Assembly (NCBI GenBank): GCA_014380255.1
Contig: JACMKG010000361.1
Span: 1-7,163, forward strand
Length of the DNA stretch: 7,163 nucleotides
Source: Prolixibacteraceae bacterium
Lineage (GTDB): Bacteria > Bacteroidota > Bacteroidia > Bacteroidales > Prolixibacteraceae
Direction of reading: 5' to 3'
In this document: in pieces, positions 1 through 6,492 of the stretch
Layout of the letters: each line of letters starts with the position of its first letter
How positions within the stretch are numbered: position 1 is the stretch's first letter
Notes under the pieces: generated by a model
Seen by the model: only the letters and a program-made list of their open reading frames with translations
Told to the model about the DNA's origin: nothing
The model's database searches: none
Program-made: the position numbers and the translations under genes

Positions 1-238
1 CATTGTAACCGTTACCACCGTTGGGTTTGGGGATATTGTACCTCAAACAACGTTGGGTAAATTGCTCTCTTCAATAGCAATGATCATCGGGTACTCCATC
101 ATTGCCGTCCCTACAGGAATCATCACTGTTGAATTATCAAAGACCAGAACAACCCTTAAAAGATGCCAAAACTGTAGCAACGACAATCCCGAAGGCTCTC
201 AGTATTGTAATCAGTGCGGGGAGAAGCTGGGAGGATAA
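1..238 (+). CDS. Potassium channel (voltage-gated-type ion transporter), C-terminal part with zinc ribbon; 5' end outside window
   Basis: This is the last 78 codons of an ion-channel gene, read in the frame beginning at base 2 and ending with TAA at 236-238. The fragment opens with the K+ selectivity filter: TVTTVGFGD at fragment residues 3-11, followed by IVPQT, as in Kv/KvAP-like six-helix channels. F replaces the commoner Y in the filter, which many functional channels tolerate. Residues 21-45 form the hydrophobic S6 pore-lining helix and end in the familiar AVPTGI motif. The tail (residues 46-78) holds CQNC and CNQC (Cys55, 58, 69, 72; CX2C-X10-CX2C), a short zinc ribbon where other channels carry RCK or cyclic-nucleotide domains. 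By family, the protein conducts K+ across the inner membrane. The voltage sensor would lie upstream of the window and is not seen. A TTG at 53 could be mistaken for a start, but the pore motif upstream of it is in frame, so it is internal. Confidence 0.93.
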   Translation, partial: IVTVTTVGFGDIVPQTTLGKLLSSIAMIIGYSIIAVPTGIITVELSKTRTTLKRCQNCSNDNPEGSQYCNQCGEKLGG

Positions 239-303
239 TGCATCTTTTAATACAGCGGTTTATGGTATGTAATTTCCAAATTCTCTTAAATTGAAGGCTG
301 TTT

Positions 304-332
304 ATCTGCCTTTACGTGAAAAATCGGCAGAT
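304..332 (+). other. Hairpin, 7-bp perfect stem, 66 bp after the channel stop codon
   Basis: ATCTGCC (304-310) and GGCAGAT (326-332) are exact reverse complements around a 15-nt loop that contains a GAAAAATC stretch. No T-run follows, so it is a poor intrinsic terminator as written, although its place just after the channel gene would suit one. Two nt downstream begins a segment (335-359) that resembles the one following the hairpin at 877-909, so the two hairpins may belong to one repeat type. Confidence 0.5.
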
Positions 333-334
333 TG

Positions 335-359
335 GACACTGAAATTCTGACCACTGATC
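335..359 (+). repeat. Tail repeat, copy 1 (GACAC...ATTCTGACC...)
   Basis: This 25-bp segment matches 911-933 at about 19 of 23 aligned bases, with one 2-base gap. The shared cores are GACAC and ATTCTGACC. Both copies are in the same orientation, and each lies within 2 nt of the 3' arm of a hairpin. It could be a remnant of a mobile-element end or part of a small dispersed repeat. The sequence alone does not decide. Confidence 0.4.
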
Positions 360-440
360 ACTTTTTCATACATTTGCCTTTGCCTTCCCAATTCCAAGCC
401 TCTCTTTTTGATCTGGCAATGAAATGACATAACCCAAAGG

Positions 441-533
441 TCTATGTTAACTCTATGTCAGGGCTATACGGGGGCTAACTTTAATTATCAAAATTATAGA
501 CCCAACATAGGCCTAATATAGAGTTAACATAGA
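441..533. repeat. 93-bp imperfect palindrome built from two converging sets of four 11-bp CTAT units
   Basis: The outer 16 bases of each arm (441-456 and 518-533) are exact reverse complements, with core CTATGTTAACTCTAT. The complementarity continues inward to 477/497, with 30 of 37 positions paired and a 19-nt centre. Each arm is also a direct repeat with strict 11-bp period. On the plus strand, units begin at 442, 453, 464 and 475. On the minus strand they begin at 532, 521, 510 and 499. Seven of the eight begin CTAT (the fourth plus unit begins CTAA), and mirror-image units resemble each other most. An 11-bp direct-repeat pitch is typical of sites bound side by side by OmpR/PhoB-type response regulators, so a regulatory array is possible. 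A folded RNA, a cruciform or a decayed miniature element are alternatives. No T-run follows, so it is not an ordinary terminator. Confidence 0.8.
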
Positions 534-631
534 GTTTGTAACTATGGCATTTTATCATTTAAATGGAATCAGGTGAAAGGACTTTGAATGATTCATCATT
601 ATTATCCACCGTGCTATATACCTGATCCCAT

Positions 632-666
632 ACCGTCCAGGCCCCTTGCCCCCTGCTCCATGCCAG
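632..666. repeat. Degenerate GC-rich heptad array (five units)
   Basis: On the plus strand, five consecutive 7-bp units (632, 639, 646, 653, 660) fit a loose consensus NTGCYCC, for example TTGCCCC and CTGCTCC; the outer units are more diverged. Read on the minus strand it is a GGAGCAG-like series. Similar GGAGCAN heptad runs are, from memory, common between genes of Bacteroidota. The stretch stands out as a GC-rich island in AT-rich surroundings. No function can be read from it. Confidence 0.5.
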
Positions 667-876
667 CTATTATTAGCCTTCCAAACATTTCCGGTTGCAT
701 TGAAAATACAGCATTGAAAAGGATGTAAAGAATAAAAATTAACTTCGGTATAAAAAATATCCATACGTCTGACTTTACCAAAGCTGTTTATAAAATAACT
801 ATCCACATTATAAGATCATAATTTTATAAAGATTCATAATTTGTTTACTTCGTTTGTTTTTAAAATGGCATTTGTG

Positions 877-909
877 TAGGTTTGGGAGACGAAAATCTAC
901 CTAAACCTA
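877..909 (+). other. Hairpin, 13-bp stem with one G-T pair and one bulge
   Basis: TAGGTTTGGG (877-886) pairs with 900-909, including one G-T pair. The stem then continues past a bulged A899 as AGA (887-889) with TCT (896-898), closing on the 6-nt loop CGAAAA. No T-run follows on either strand, so a terminator role is not supported. It lies about 190 bp before the first DUF3857 gene and is followed at once by the second copy of the tail repeat. Confidence 0.55.
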
Positions 910-910
910 T

Positions 911-933
911 GACACCTATTCTGACCGCTAATC
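911..933 (+). repeat. Tail repeat, copy 2
   Basis: This segment begins GACAC and contains ATTCTGACC, like 335-359, with CTRATC near the end of both. Only one base separates it from the 3' arm of the preceding hairpin. Same orientation as copy 1. Confidence 0.4.
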
Positions 934-1030
934 GTTATTGTACTTATCTTGACTTCAGGGTACATAAAACAAAAGCCCGATCTTGTTACTGTTTATTCTC
1001 CTTTTTCCGTATTCCCATCCTATAAAACAG

Positions 1031-1094
1031 AGATCTTTTCTCATTAAAAACACTTTTTATCGTCCAGGATGGTTCATTAACTCTGAAAAGATCT
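1031..1094 (+). promoter_or_regulatory. Leader inverted repeat directly upstream of the DUF3857 operon
   Basis: AGATCTTTTC (1031-1040) and GAAAAGATCT (1085-1094) are perfect 10-bp reverse complements. The downstream arm ends 8 nt before the ATG at 1103. The 44-nt interior holds a further small stem, TAAAAA (1045-1050) with TTTTTA (1054-1059). If transcribed, the structure would sit on the ribosome-loading region and could limit translation; as DNA, it could be a split operator. No riboswitch class is recognised. Confidence 0.45.
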
Positions 1095-1102
1095 AAATAA
1101 AT

Positions 1103-2953
1103 ATGGTTTACAAATTGCTGTTCTGCTGTTTTATTATGCTTATTGTTTGTAATCAAACGCTTTATTCCCAAGCTTTTGATGCCGAAGTTGTTGAATATAC
1201 CACGTTGTGCAGTATCGATAAGGATAAACTCACACAAATCGATACCGTTACCATTCAGGTAAATAACCGGGCGGGGGATAAATTTACCGACATTGCCATT
1301 CCTTATTCCAAAACAGATAAACTTTCCAACGTAGCTGCCTGGATTGAAGATATGAATGGAAACATAATCAGAAGCCTAAAGAAAAGCGATATGACAGATA
1401 AAAGCGCCATATCAGACATCTCTCTATACGAAGATAACTTTAATAAGTGTTTTCAGTTAAAGCATAACACGTATCCTTACCGAATAACGTTCACCTATCA
1501 GACCAATCCCAAAAACTACATGATGATTTGCTGGTGGACCCCGATATATAGTCATGCCATACCGACCAAAATGGCAAAACTTACCGTCATGCTTCCAAAA
1601 GGTTTTGGCTATTCGAAACATGTAAATAACATTTCCGATTATACCTGTGATTCATCGGCAACGAACCTGTGCATGGTATGGAAATCATCTTATCAAAAAC
1701 TCATTGAACCGGAAATATATTCACAACCTAAAAACTTCATGCCCTATGTGCTATTAATGCCCCTTCAATTCAATTATGGAATACCGGGTTGTTCTAAAGA
1801 TTGGATAAGTTACGGAAACTGGCAGTATACGCTCATGCAGGGTTTGGATATTTTACCGGAAAATGAAAAAGAAACCGCCTTATCACTGACCAAAGGAATT
1901 ACGGACAAAAAGGAAATTGTAAGGATACTTTACCATTATTTGCAGGACAATTGCCGGTATATCAATGTCTCCATTGGGGTGGGCGGGTTAAAACCCTATC
2001 CAGCCACCTATGTGGCCATGAACAAATACGGTGACTGCAAAGCCTTGACCAATTACATGAAAGCGTTGCTGGCATGTGTGAACATTGAATCCTTTTATAC
2101 AAAAGTGAATTCATCAAAACAGCCTGAACAGATCATAAAAGCGGTGCCGGGACCGCAATTCAATCATATCATATTAACAGTTCCGTTGGATAAGGATACT
2201 ATTTGGCTTGAGAATACCACAAATACAAATCCATTTGGATACATGGGAACTTACACCCAGAATCGGGAAGCGTTACTGGTTTCAAAAGATAACAGTAAAC
2301 TGATCCGTATCCCGGCCATAAAACCAAAGAATAACCACGACACCTATAATCTTGAAATAGATTTGAATGATCAGGAAAATTCAAAGGTTACCGTTCATGC
2401 TGTTTTTAAAGGAACCAACTTTGAGGTGCTCAATCAGATCAACGATGATTTTAATGAAGAGGAAAAAGATCAAATCTTCAGGAACTACCTCCCTTTTAGC
2501 AATTATGAAGTCTCGGAATATAAACTCATCAGGCAAAACAGGGATAGCGCGAAAATTGAGCTTGTAGCACAGCTAAGCTTTGGTCAAGTTCTTAAATCAT
2601 TGGGGAAGGAATCTTATTTTAATGTACTTCCATGTACTTTACCCGCGTTTACGATCCCTGAAAAGAGAAATCTTCCGGTGGAACTACCCTACCCCATTTT
2701 AAGGTCAGATACTTTAATTTACAACCTACCTGCCGGATATGGATTGAAAAGTGAAGTGGATACCCTATCCATTCAAACAAAATTTGGCCATTACAGCCGA
2801 CAGCTAAACACGGTGAATGGCAAAATACAGATAGTAAAACAGGTGGAACTATACCCTGGAACCTATTCAAAAGAACAGTACCCTGAATTTTATTCATTTA
2901 TTAAAGATATTATTAAAAAGGAACAACTAACCCTTGTTTTAAAACCAAACTAA
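1103..2953 (+). CDS. Secreted DUF3857 / transglutaminase-like protein, first of a tandem pair
   Basis: The 616-residue product begins with a Sec signal peptide (hydrophobic residues about 5-20, likely cut after SQA at residue 24). A DUF3857-type beta domain follows (about 45-215), then a transglutaminase-like papain-fold core (about 262-372) and a C-terminal beta-rich region without a membrane anchor. The core shows YGDCKALTNYMKALL with Cys312 as nucleophile, and FNHIILTV with His355. At the third triad position the usual WLDxT reads WLENT, with Glu370 in place of Asp. ATG 1103 is the only reasonable start, because an in-frame TAA lies at 1094-1096. There is no Shine-Dalgarno sequence, which is usual in this phylum. 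The stop is 5 nt before the next gene, a related protein, so the two form an operon. The family's substrate is not established; a peptidase or amide-bond role at the cell envelope is inference. Confidence 0.9.
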   Translation: MVYKLLFCCFIMLIVCNQTLYSQAFDAEVVEYTTLCSIDKDKLTQIDTVTIQVNNRAGDKFTDIAIPYSKTDKLSNVAAWIEDMNGNIIRSLKKSDMTDKSAISDISLYEDNFNKCFQLKHNTYPYRITFTYQTNPKNYMMICWWTPIYSHAIPTKMAKLTVMLPKGFGYSKHVNNISDYTCDSSATNLCMVWKSSYQKLIEPEIYSQPKNFMPYVLLMPLQFNYGIPGCSKDWISYGNWQYTLMQGLDILPENEKETALSLTKGITDKKEIVRILYHYLQDNCRYINVSIGVGGLKPYPATYVAMNKYGDCKALTNYMKALLACVNIESFYTKVNSSKQPEQIIKAVPGPQFNHIILTVPLDKDTIWLENTTNTNPFGYMGTYTQNREALLVSKDNSKLIRIPAIKPKNNHDTYNLEIDLNDQENSKVTVHAVFKGTNFEVLNQINDDFNEEEKDQIFRNYLPFSNYEVSEYKLIRQNRDSAKIELVAQLSFGQVLKSLGKESYFNVLPCTLPAFTIPEKRNLPVELPYPILRSDTLIYNLPAGYGLKSEVDTLSIQTKFGHYSRQLNTVNGKIQIVKQVELYPGTYSKEQYPEFYSFIKDIIKKEQLTLVLKPN

Positions 2954-2958
2954 AGACC

Positions 2959-4929
2959 ATGAATATAAAGAATTACCTGACTATGCTTCTTTACATTTTA
3001 TTCACCACTTCATTTGCAGGGGCACAAAGTTACATACATGAATTTGGCAAATATAGCAGTGAAGAATTTCAGCTGAAAGCCTATGACAAAGATCCAACTG
3101 CCGAAGCCGTAGTAATATATGATATCGGGGAATCATACTTTTCACAGAATGATCAGGGTTTTGAAGTTGTGTTTGAGCGCAGAATGAAAATTAAAGTATT
3201 CACAAAAGCCGGAATAAAATGTGCGCAGATATCCATTCCTTTTTATATTGAAGATAATAATGCCGAAAAAATTGAAGAATTAAAAGGTAATACTTATAAT
3301 TTTGAAAATGGGAAAATCCGCATAACTCCACTGGATCTTAAAAACACGTATAGCGAGAAATACAGTCAGAACTGGTCTGATAAAAAGTTTGCAATGCCTG
3401 ATGTGAAGGAAGGGTCTATTTTTGAAGTGTATTACAAAATAAGGAGCCCTTATCTTTTCAATCTTCGTAGCTGGGCTTTTCAACGTGAAATACCAATCAT
3501 CCATAGTGAATATACCACAAAGATGATTCCATTTTACGAGTACATCTATTCCCTTCAAGGTACGGATAGATTTGATAGTTACAAAAGCAATGAAGTCTCC
3601 AGTATTTCCAGTCCATGGCAATCCATACAGTACAAAGATCTGGCTCATAACTTCATAATGAAAAACATACCTGCATTTAAAGACGAGTCCTATATAACTT
3701 CTCCCAATGATTATCTGACCAAGATTAATTTTCAATTGGCAGCTATCCATTATCCGAGCGGACAGGTACGCAAAATATTGACAACATGGGAAGAATTATC
3801 CAAAGAAATGGCCGATAATACTGAATTCGGTAAATACATGAATAACAGCAAGAAAAAGGCAGAAGATTTAATTGAGACCATGCAACTGTCGGATAAAACT
3901 GCCTTGGAAAAAGCAAAAGAAATAGAGCGCTATGTAAAAACGAATTTCAATTGGAAACAACAAAGCGATAAGTATACCACTCAGAGCGTTAAAGATTTTT
4001 TAACAAGTAAAACAGGAAATTGTGCAGACATTAATTTGTTCCTTGCCGGCATGTTGACGGCTGGCGGTATAGAAGCCTATCCTGTATTAATCAGTACGAG
4101 GGATCATGGAAAAATCACCATGAATTATCCCTTTTTTCATTTATTTAATTACGTGATTGTACTGGCAAAAATTGACAACGTATCTTTTCTTTTAGATGCA
4201 ACCGAGCCGGTTAGTAACTTTAATGAAATTCCTTCCAGATGCATCAATGAAAAAGGCCTCATTATTCAAAAAGACAAAGTAGAATGGGTTAATCTCAAAA
4301 GCAATTCTGTCTCTACGGAAAATTACAACTTCAATTTAACCCTAACTCCAGAAAATGATAGCATTCAACAAGAATGTTTCATTACAACCACAGGATATGA
4401 TGCTATAGATTACAGGAAGAAGTTTTCCAATTCATACAAAACCCTGAAATCAGAGTTATTGGGTAATAATGCTTTGCCTGAGGATACGATCTCAGCCATC
4501 AACTTAAGTGAAATTGAAAATCCTTTTAGAGTTAAATTCACAAAAAAAGCTTCAATCGAATCCATTGAAGATAAAATCTTAATTACACCTTTTTGCCACT
4601 ATGCGTTATCCGATAACCCATTGAAACAACCTACAAGAAATTATCCTGTAGATGTTATTTATAAAAAATCCCATAATTTCCAATCTACGGTTACAATACC
4701 CAAAGGATACAAACTACTTTCAAAACCCATTGGAGTAACTATTAATAATCCATTGATGAAAATTACGTATAATGTAGACACTCAAATAAATGGACTGGTA
4801 AACATTATGGCCAAATATGAATTCAATAAGGATGTGTACGGGGTTGCTGATTATGTGGAATTAAAGAAATGTTTTAACGTGATTGTTGATAAATTTAATG
4901 AAAAGCTTATTTTTATAAAAGAGATTTAA
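2959..4929 (+). CDS. Secreted DUF3857 / transglutaminase-like protein, second of the tandem pair
   Basis: The 656-residue product has a signal peptide (cut probably after AGA at residue 22), then DUF3857 (about 50-225) with the family signature around 168-191 (SWAFQREIP, then HSEYTTKMIP). A transglutaminase-like core (about 295-415) and a beta-rich C-terminal region follow, with no later membrane segment. The core has TGNCADINLFLAGML with Cys355, and YVIVLAKIDNVSFLLDAT with Asp413. The position where the first protein has FNH reads FNY here (Tyr398), so the standard catalytic His is absent; His394, four residues earlier, is the nearest candidate. This FNYVI form is, from memory, recurrent among Bacteroidota relatives, so it probably marks a subfamily, not damage. 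The gene starts 5 nt after its partner's stop. The terminator at 5016-5064 ends the operon. Confidence 0.9.
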   Translation: MNIKNYLTMLLYILFTTSFAGAQSYIHEFGKYSSEEFQLKAYDKDPTAEAVVIYDIGESYFSQNDQGFEVVFERRMKIKVFTKAGIKCAQISIPFYIEDNNAEKIEELKGNTYNFENGKIRITPLDLKNTYSEKYSQNWSDKKFAMPDVKEGSIFEVYYKIRSPYLFNLRSWAFQREIPIIHSEYTTKMIPFYEYIYSLQGTDRFDSYKSNEVSSISSPWQSIQYKDLAHNFIMKNIPAFKDESYITSPNDYLTKINFQLAAIHYPSGQVRKILTTWEELSKEMADNTEFGKYMNNSKKKAEDLIETMQLSDKTALEKAKEIERYVKTNFNWKQQSDKYTTQSVKDFLTSKTGNCADINLFLAGMLTAGGIEAYPVLISTRDHGKITMNYPFFHLFNYVIVLAKIDNVSFLLDATEPVSNFNEIPSRCINEKGLIIQKDKVEWVNLKSNSVSTENYNFNLTLTPENDSIQQECFITTTGYDAIDYRKKFSNSYKTLKSELLGNNALPEDTISAINLSEIENPFRVKFTKKASIESIEDKILITPFCHYALSDNPLKQPTRNYPVDVIYKKSHNFQSTVTIPKGYKLLSKPIGVTINNPLMKITYNVDTQINGLVNIMAKYEFNKDVYGVADYVELKKCFNVIVDKFNEKLIFIKEI

Positions 4930-5015
4930 AACTCTATACTAGAGGGATATATGCTCCTTTATTAAATGAGCAGAATATAGAAACATCCTCCCCAAAGGGC
5001 CAGACAATCACAATT

Positions 5016-5064
5016 ATGCCAGTCAACATCCTTGGTAAAAGAATATTGACTGGCATGATTTTTT
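5016..5064 (+). terminator. Rho-independent terminator of the DUF3857 operon
   Basis: ATGCCAGTCAA (5016-5026) and TTGACTGGCAT (5046-5056) form a perfect 11-bp stem with a 19-nt loop. The plus-strand stem is followed after GA by six T (5059-5064). It lies 86 bp after the stop of the second DUF3857 gene and 25 bp before the creD stop codon. The minus-strand side has no clean T-run (AATTGTG follows), so it acts mainly for the plus-strand operon, while its stem could still stabilise the creD mRNA end. Confidence 0.88.
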
Positions 5065-5089
5065 CATGATAATCAAAAGATTAACCTTT

Positions 5090-6397
5090 CTATGCTTCCG
5101 AATACCATTTGATCTGCTGAGAGGCACGCATGATGATGGCCAGGATGATAAACAGTCCGATACTTCCTACCAAAAGGGCATAATCCTGCAGCTGAAGGAT
5201 GGTAAACAGGAAAGTATACAATCCCACCTGCAACAGAGTAACCCAGGCTACCGATCGTGTATTTTTTAAGATGGAGTATGAATACCATGAAATCAACGAC
5301 GTAACTGCTGTGGCTGAAATCAGGAAAGCTGCATTAAATCCCGTTTGCTCGCTGATAGAAGTTAGCAGGGCGTAAAATATTAAAAGGGCAAAGGCCACCA
5401 GTGTATATTGAAAAGGATGAATGCGTGTTTTGCTTTTCATCTCAATAAAAATGAAGATGATAAAGTTAAGTGCAATAAACAAAATGGCATATTTAACCGA
5501 GCGCATGGCCTTTTGATAGTGGTCAATGGGGATTAACAACTCCACGCCCAGGGAAGTCTCATGGGTATTGTATTTACGGTCAACCCATTGCTGTGGATAA
5601 TTTCGGTTAAGGTGGGTCACCAGCCATTGTGCCGAAAAGCCATCCTTGGTTATTTCACGCTTCTCGGGTAAAAATCCCCCGGTAAAGCTTGGCTGGGCCC
5701 AGTTTGACTTAATCGATACTTCAGAGGTCTTGCCCAATGGCTCCACCGACAAATCGGCTGATCCGTTTAGTACCAGATCAATTTCAAAGTCCATAGGCTT
5801 TGTCAAATCAGCCGAATCGGCTTTTATGGTAATGCCCGACTGAAATATATCCGTATCAGCCACCCCGGGTTCGACTTTATAATTCTGGTTATTGATCTTA
5901 AGTTCAGGTAAATTCTTGATTCCCCGCATATCCGAAACCCCGATGGTGAAATAGGCAGCTTCCCAGTTATACACTGCGCCCGGCACGTCAAACTGTGAAA
6001 CATCGGGCTGAACAAACGAGCCTTTTATTTTAAGCTTGCTTTCATAAACAACCACTTTATAGATGCCACGATACCTTATTTCAGGCTTGAGGTAGCCATC
6101 TGTATTCAATGTCTCAGGTAAAAAGTGGGCAATTCCATGCCGTTCGATGGTTCCCTGGCTGTTTTCTTTTTGTTCCTGATAGGTAAAAGGCACATTCAGC
6201 ACAGGGCCTGCAACAACCTGTTTGCCACCCCATTGGGAATAAAGTTCAGTTTTTACCTGCTCACTAAGACCAATACGTTCTGAAATGATTTCCTGGATTA
6301 AAAAGGATGGAATCAGTAACAGAATGGCCAGCCCGGAGATGATAATCATCTTTACACTGTAGCTGTTCATAAATGTTTGAATGTTTTTTGTTTCCAT
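5090..6397 (-). CDS. creD: CreD-family inner membrane protein
   Basis: The 435-residue length is close to the about 450 residues of E. coli CreD. One membrane segment near the N-terminus (about 16-36) is followed by the family motif QWGGKQVVAGPVLNVP (residues 55-70), a large, mostly beta extracytoplasmic domain (about 60-295), and five closely packed C-terminal helices (about 301-319, 329-348, 355-376, 381-401, 403-423). The C-terminal motif LQDYALLVGSIGLF and the ending IKWY are diagnostic of CreD. In Enterobacteria CreD is an inner membrane protein of the CreBC regulon linked to envelope integrity and colicin/beta-lactam phenotypes. No creA, creB or creC is visible here. Instead it follows a winged-helix regulator gene, the Bacteroidota arrangement. 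The ATG at 6397 is preceded by a heptad repeat array, with no recognisable Shine-Dalgarno. Confidence 0.95.
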   Translation of the reverse strand: METKNIQTFMNSYSVKMIIISGLAILLLIPSFLIQEIISERIGLSEQVKTELYSQWGGKQVVAGPVLNVPFTYQEQKENSQGTIERHGIAHFLPETLNTDGYLKPEIRYRGIYKVVVYESKLKIKGSFVQPDVSQFDVPGAVYNWEAAYFTIGVSDMRGIKNLPELKINNQNYKVEPGVADTDIFQSGITIKADSADLTKPMDFEIDLVLNGSADLSVEPLGKTSEVSIKSNWAQPSFTGGFLPEKREITKDGFSAQWLVTHLNRNYPQQWVDRKYNTHETSLGVELLIPIDHYQKAMRSVKYAILFIALNFIIFIFIEMKSKTRIHPFQYTLVAFALLIFYALLTSISEQTGFNAAFLISATAVTSLISWYSYSILKNTRSVAWVTLLQVGLYTFLFTILQLQDYALLVGSIGLFIILAIIMRASQQIKWYSEA

Positions 6398-6399
6398 GA

Positions 6400-6448
6400 T
6401 AATAGATATTAGATAATAGACTATAGATGTTAGACATTAGATATCAGA
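6400..6448 (-). repeat. Array of seven 7-bp units (consensus TCTAATA) ending 2 nt before the creD start
   Basis: Read on the minus strand, seven uninterrupted heptads run from 6448 to 6400, each beginning TCT: for example TCTAATG, TCTAACA, TCTATAG, TCTATTA, TCTAATA. Only TC separates the last unit from the creD ATG, so the array forms the translation-initiation region. Diverged units suggest an old array, not one that is actively slipping. Heptad repeats of this type are known in cyanobacteria (STRR sequences) and, from memory, occur between genes in Bacteroidota. Confidence 0.85.
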
Positions 6449-6458
6449 CCATAAAAGT

Positions 6459-6475
6459 ACTTTGTATTTCAAAGT
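6459..6475. promoter_or_regulatory. Perfect dyad ACTTTG-N5-CAAAGT, candidate operator upstream of creD
   Basis: The 17-bp dyad has 6-bp perfect arms around TATTT. It lies in the 95-bp gap between the regulator stop codon and creD, just upstream of the heptad array. The size and symmetry suit a dimeric winged-helix protein such as the one encoded next door, but the link is inference. A near -7 element for creD, TACTTTTA on the minus strand (about 6453-6460), overlaps its edge; a matching -33 TTG at proper spacing was not found. Confidence 0.4.
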
Positions 6476-6492
6476 GAATATATAAAAAAATA

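Larger units (their letters stand above)
239..1102. other. 864-bp gene-free region with several structured repeats
   Basis: I see no convincing gene here. The open frames on the minus strand (for example 555-806) match no family I recognise, and the longest overlaps the heptad array. The stretch holds, in order: a hairpin with a tail (304-359), a large palindrome of 11-bp units (441-533), a GC-rich heptad array (632-666), a direct 10-bp duplication GCATTGAAAA at 697-706 and 711-720, a very AT-rich section around 785-870 with TCATAATTT repeated 18 bp apart (816 and 834), a second hairpin with a similar tail (877-933), and a leader inverted repeat (1031-1094). The promoter of the downstream operon must lie in this region unless it is co-transcribed with the channel gene. 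I could not assign a Bacteroidota-type -33/-7 pair (TTG and TAnnTTTG) with confidence. Confidence 0.75.

Noticed and set aside
441..533. Integron attC site or CRISPR array
   Set aside because: The GTTAAC in the arms does not fit the GTTRRRY core, no integrase or cassette gene is visible, and 11-bp contiguous units leave no spacers.
555..806. 83-codon open frame on the minus strand
   Set aside because: No family resemblance; it runs through the GC-rich heptad array and low-complexity DNA, and has no partner genes or signal. At most a decayed fragment.
937..967. Promoter of -33/-7 type (TTG, 20 bp, TACATAAA) before the DUF3857 operon
   Set aside because: The downstream half matches TAnnTTTG poorly; many such pairs occur by chance in AT-rich DNA.
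1103..1174. Lipoprotein signal (LIVC, Cys16) in the first DUF3857 protein
   Set aside because: Val precedes the Cys, where a small residue is expected, and a standard signal-peptidase I site (SQA) follows.
986..1237. Minus-strand open frame overlapping the first DUF3857 gene
   Set aside because: It overlaps the signal-peptide region of a well-supported gene, and its translation has no recognisable motif.
3280..3750. 156-codon antisense open frame
   Set aside because: It lies wholly inside the second DUF3857 gene, opposite the conserved family signature, and is a reading-frame shadow.
4952..4972. Small hairpin TGCTC / GAGCA after the second DUF3857 stop codon
   Set aside because: Only a 5-bp stem with an 11-nt loop and no T-run; the terminator at 5016-5064 is far stronger.
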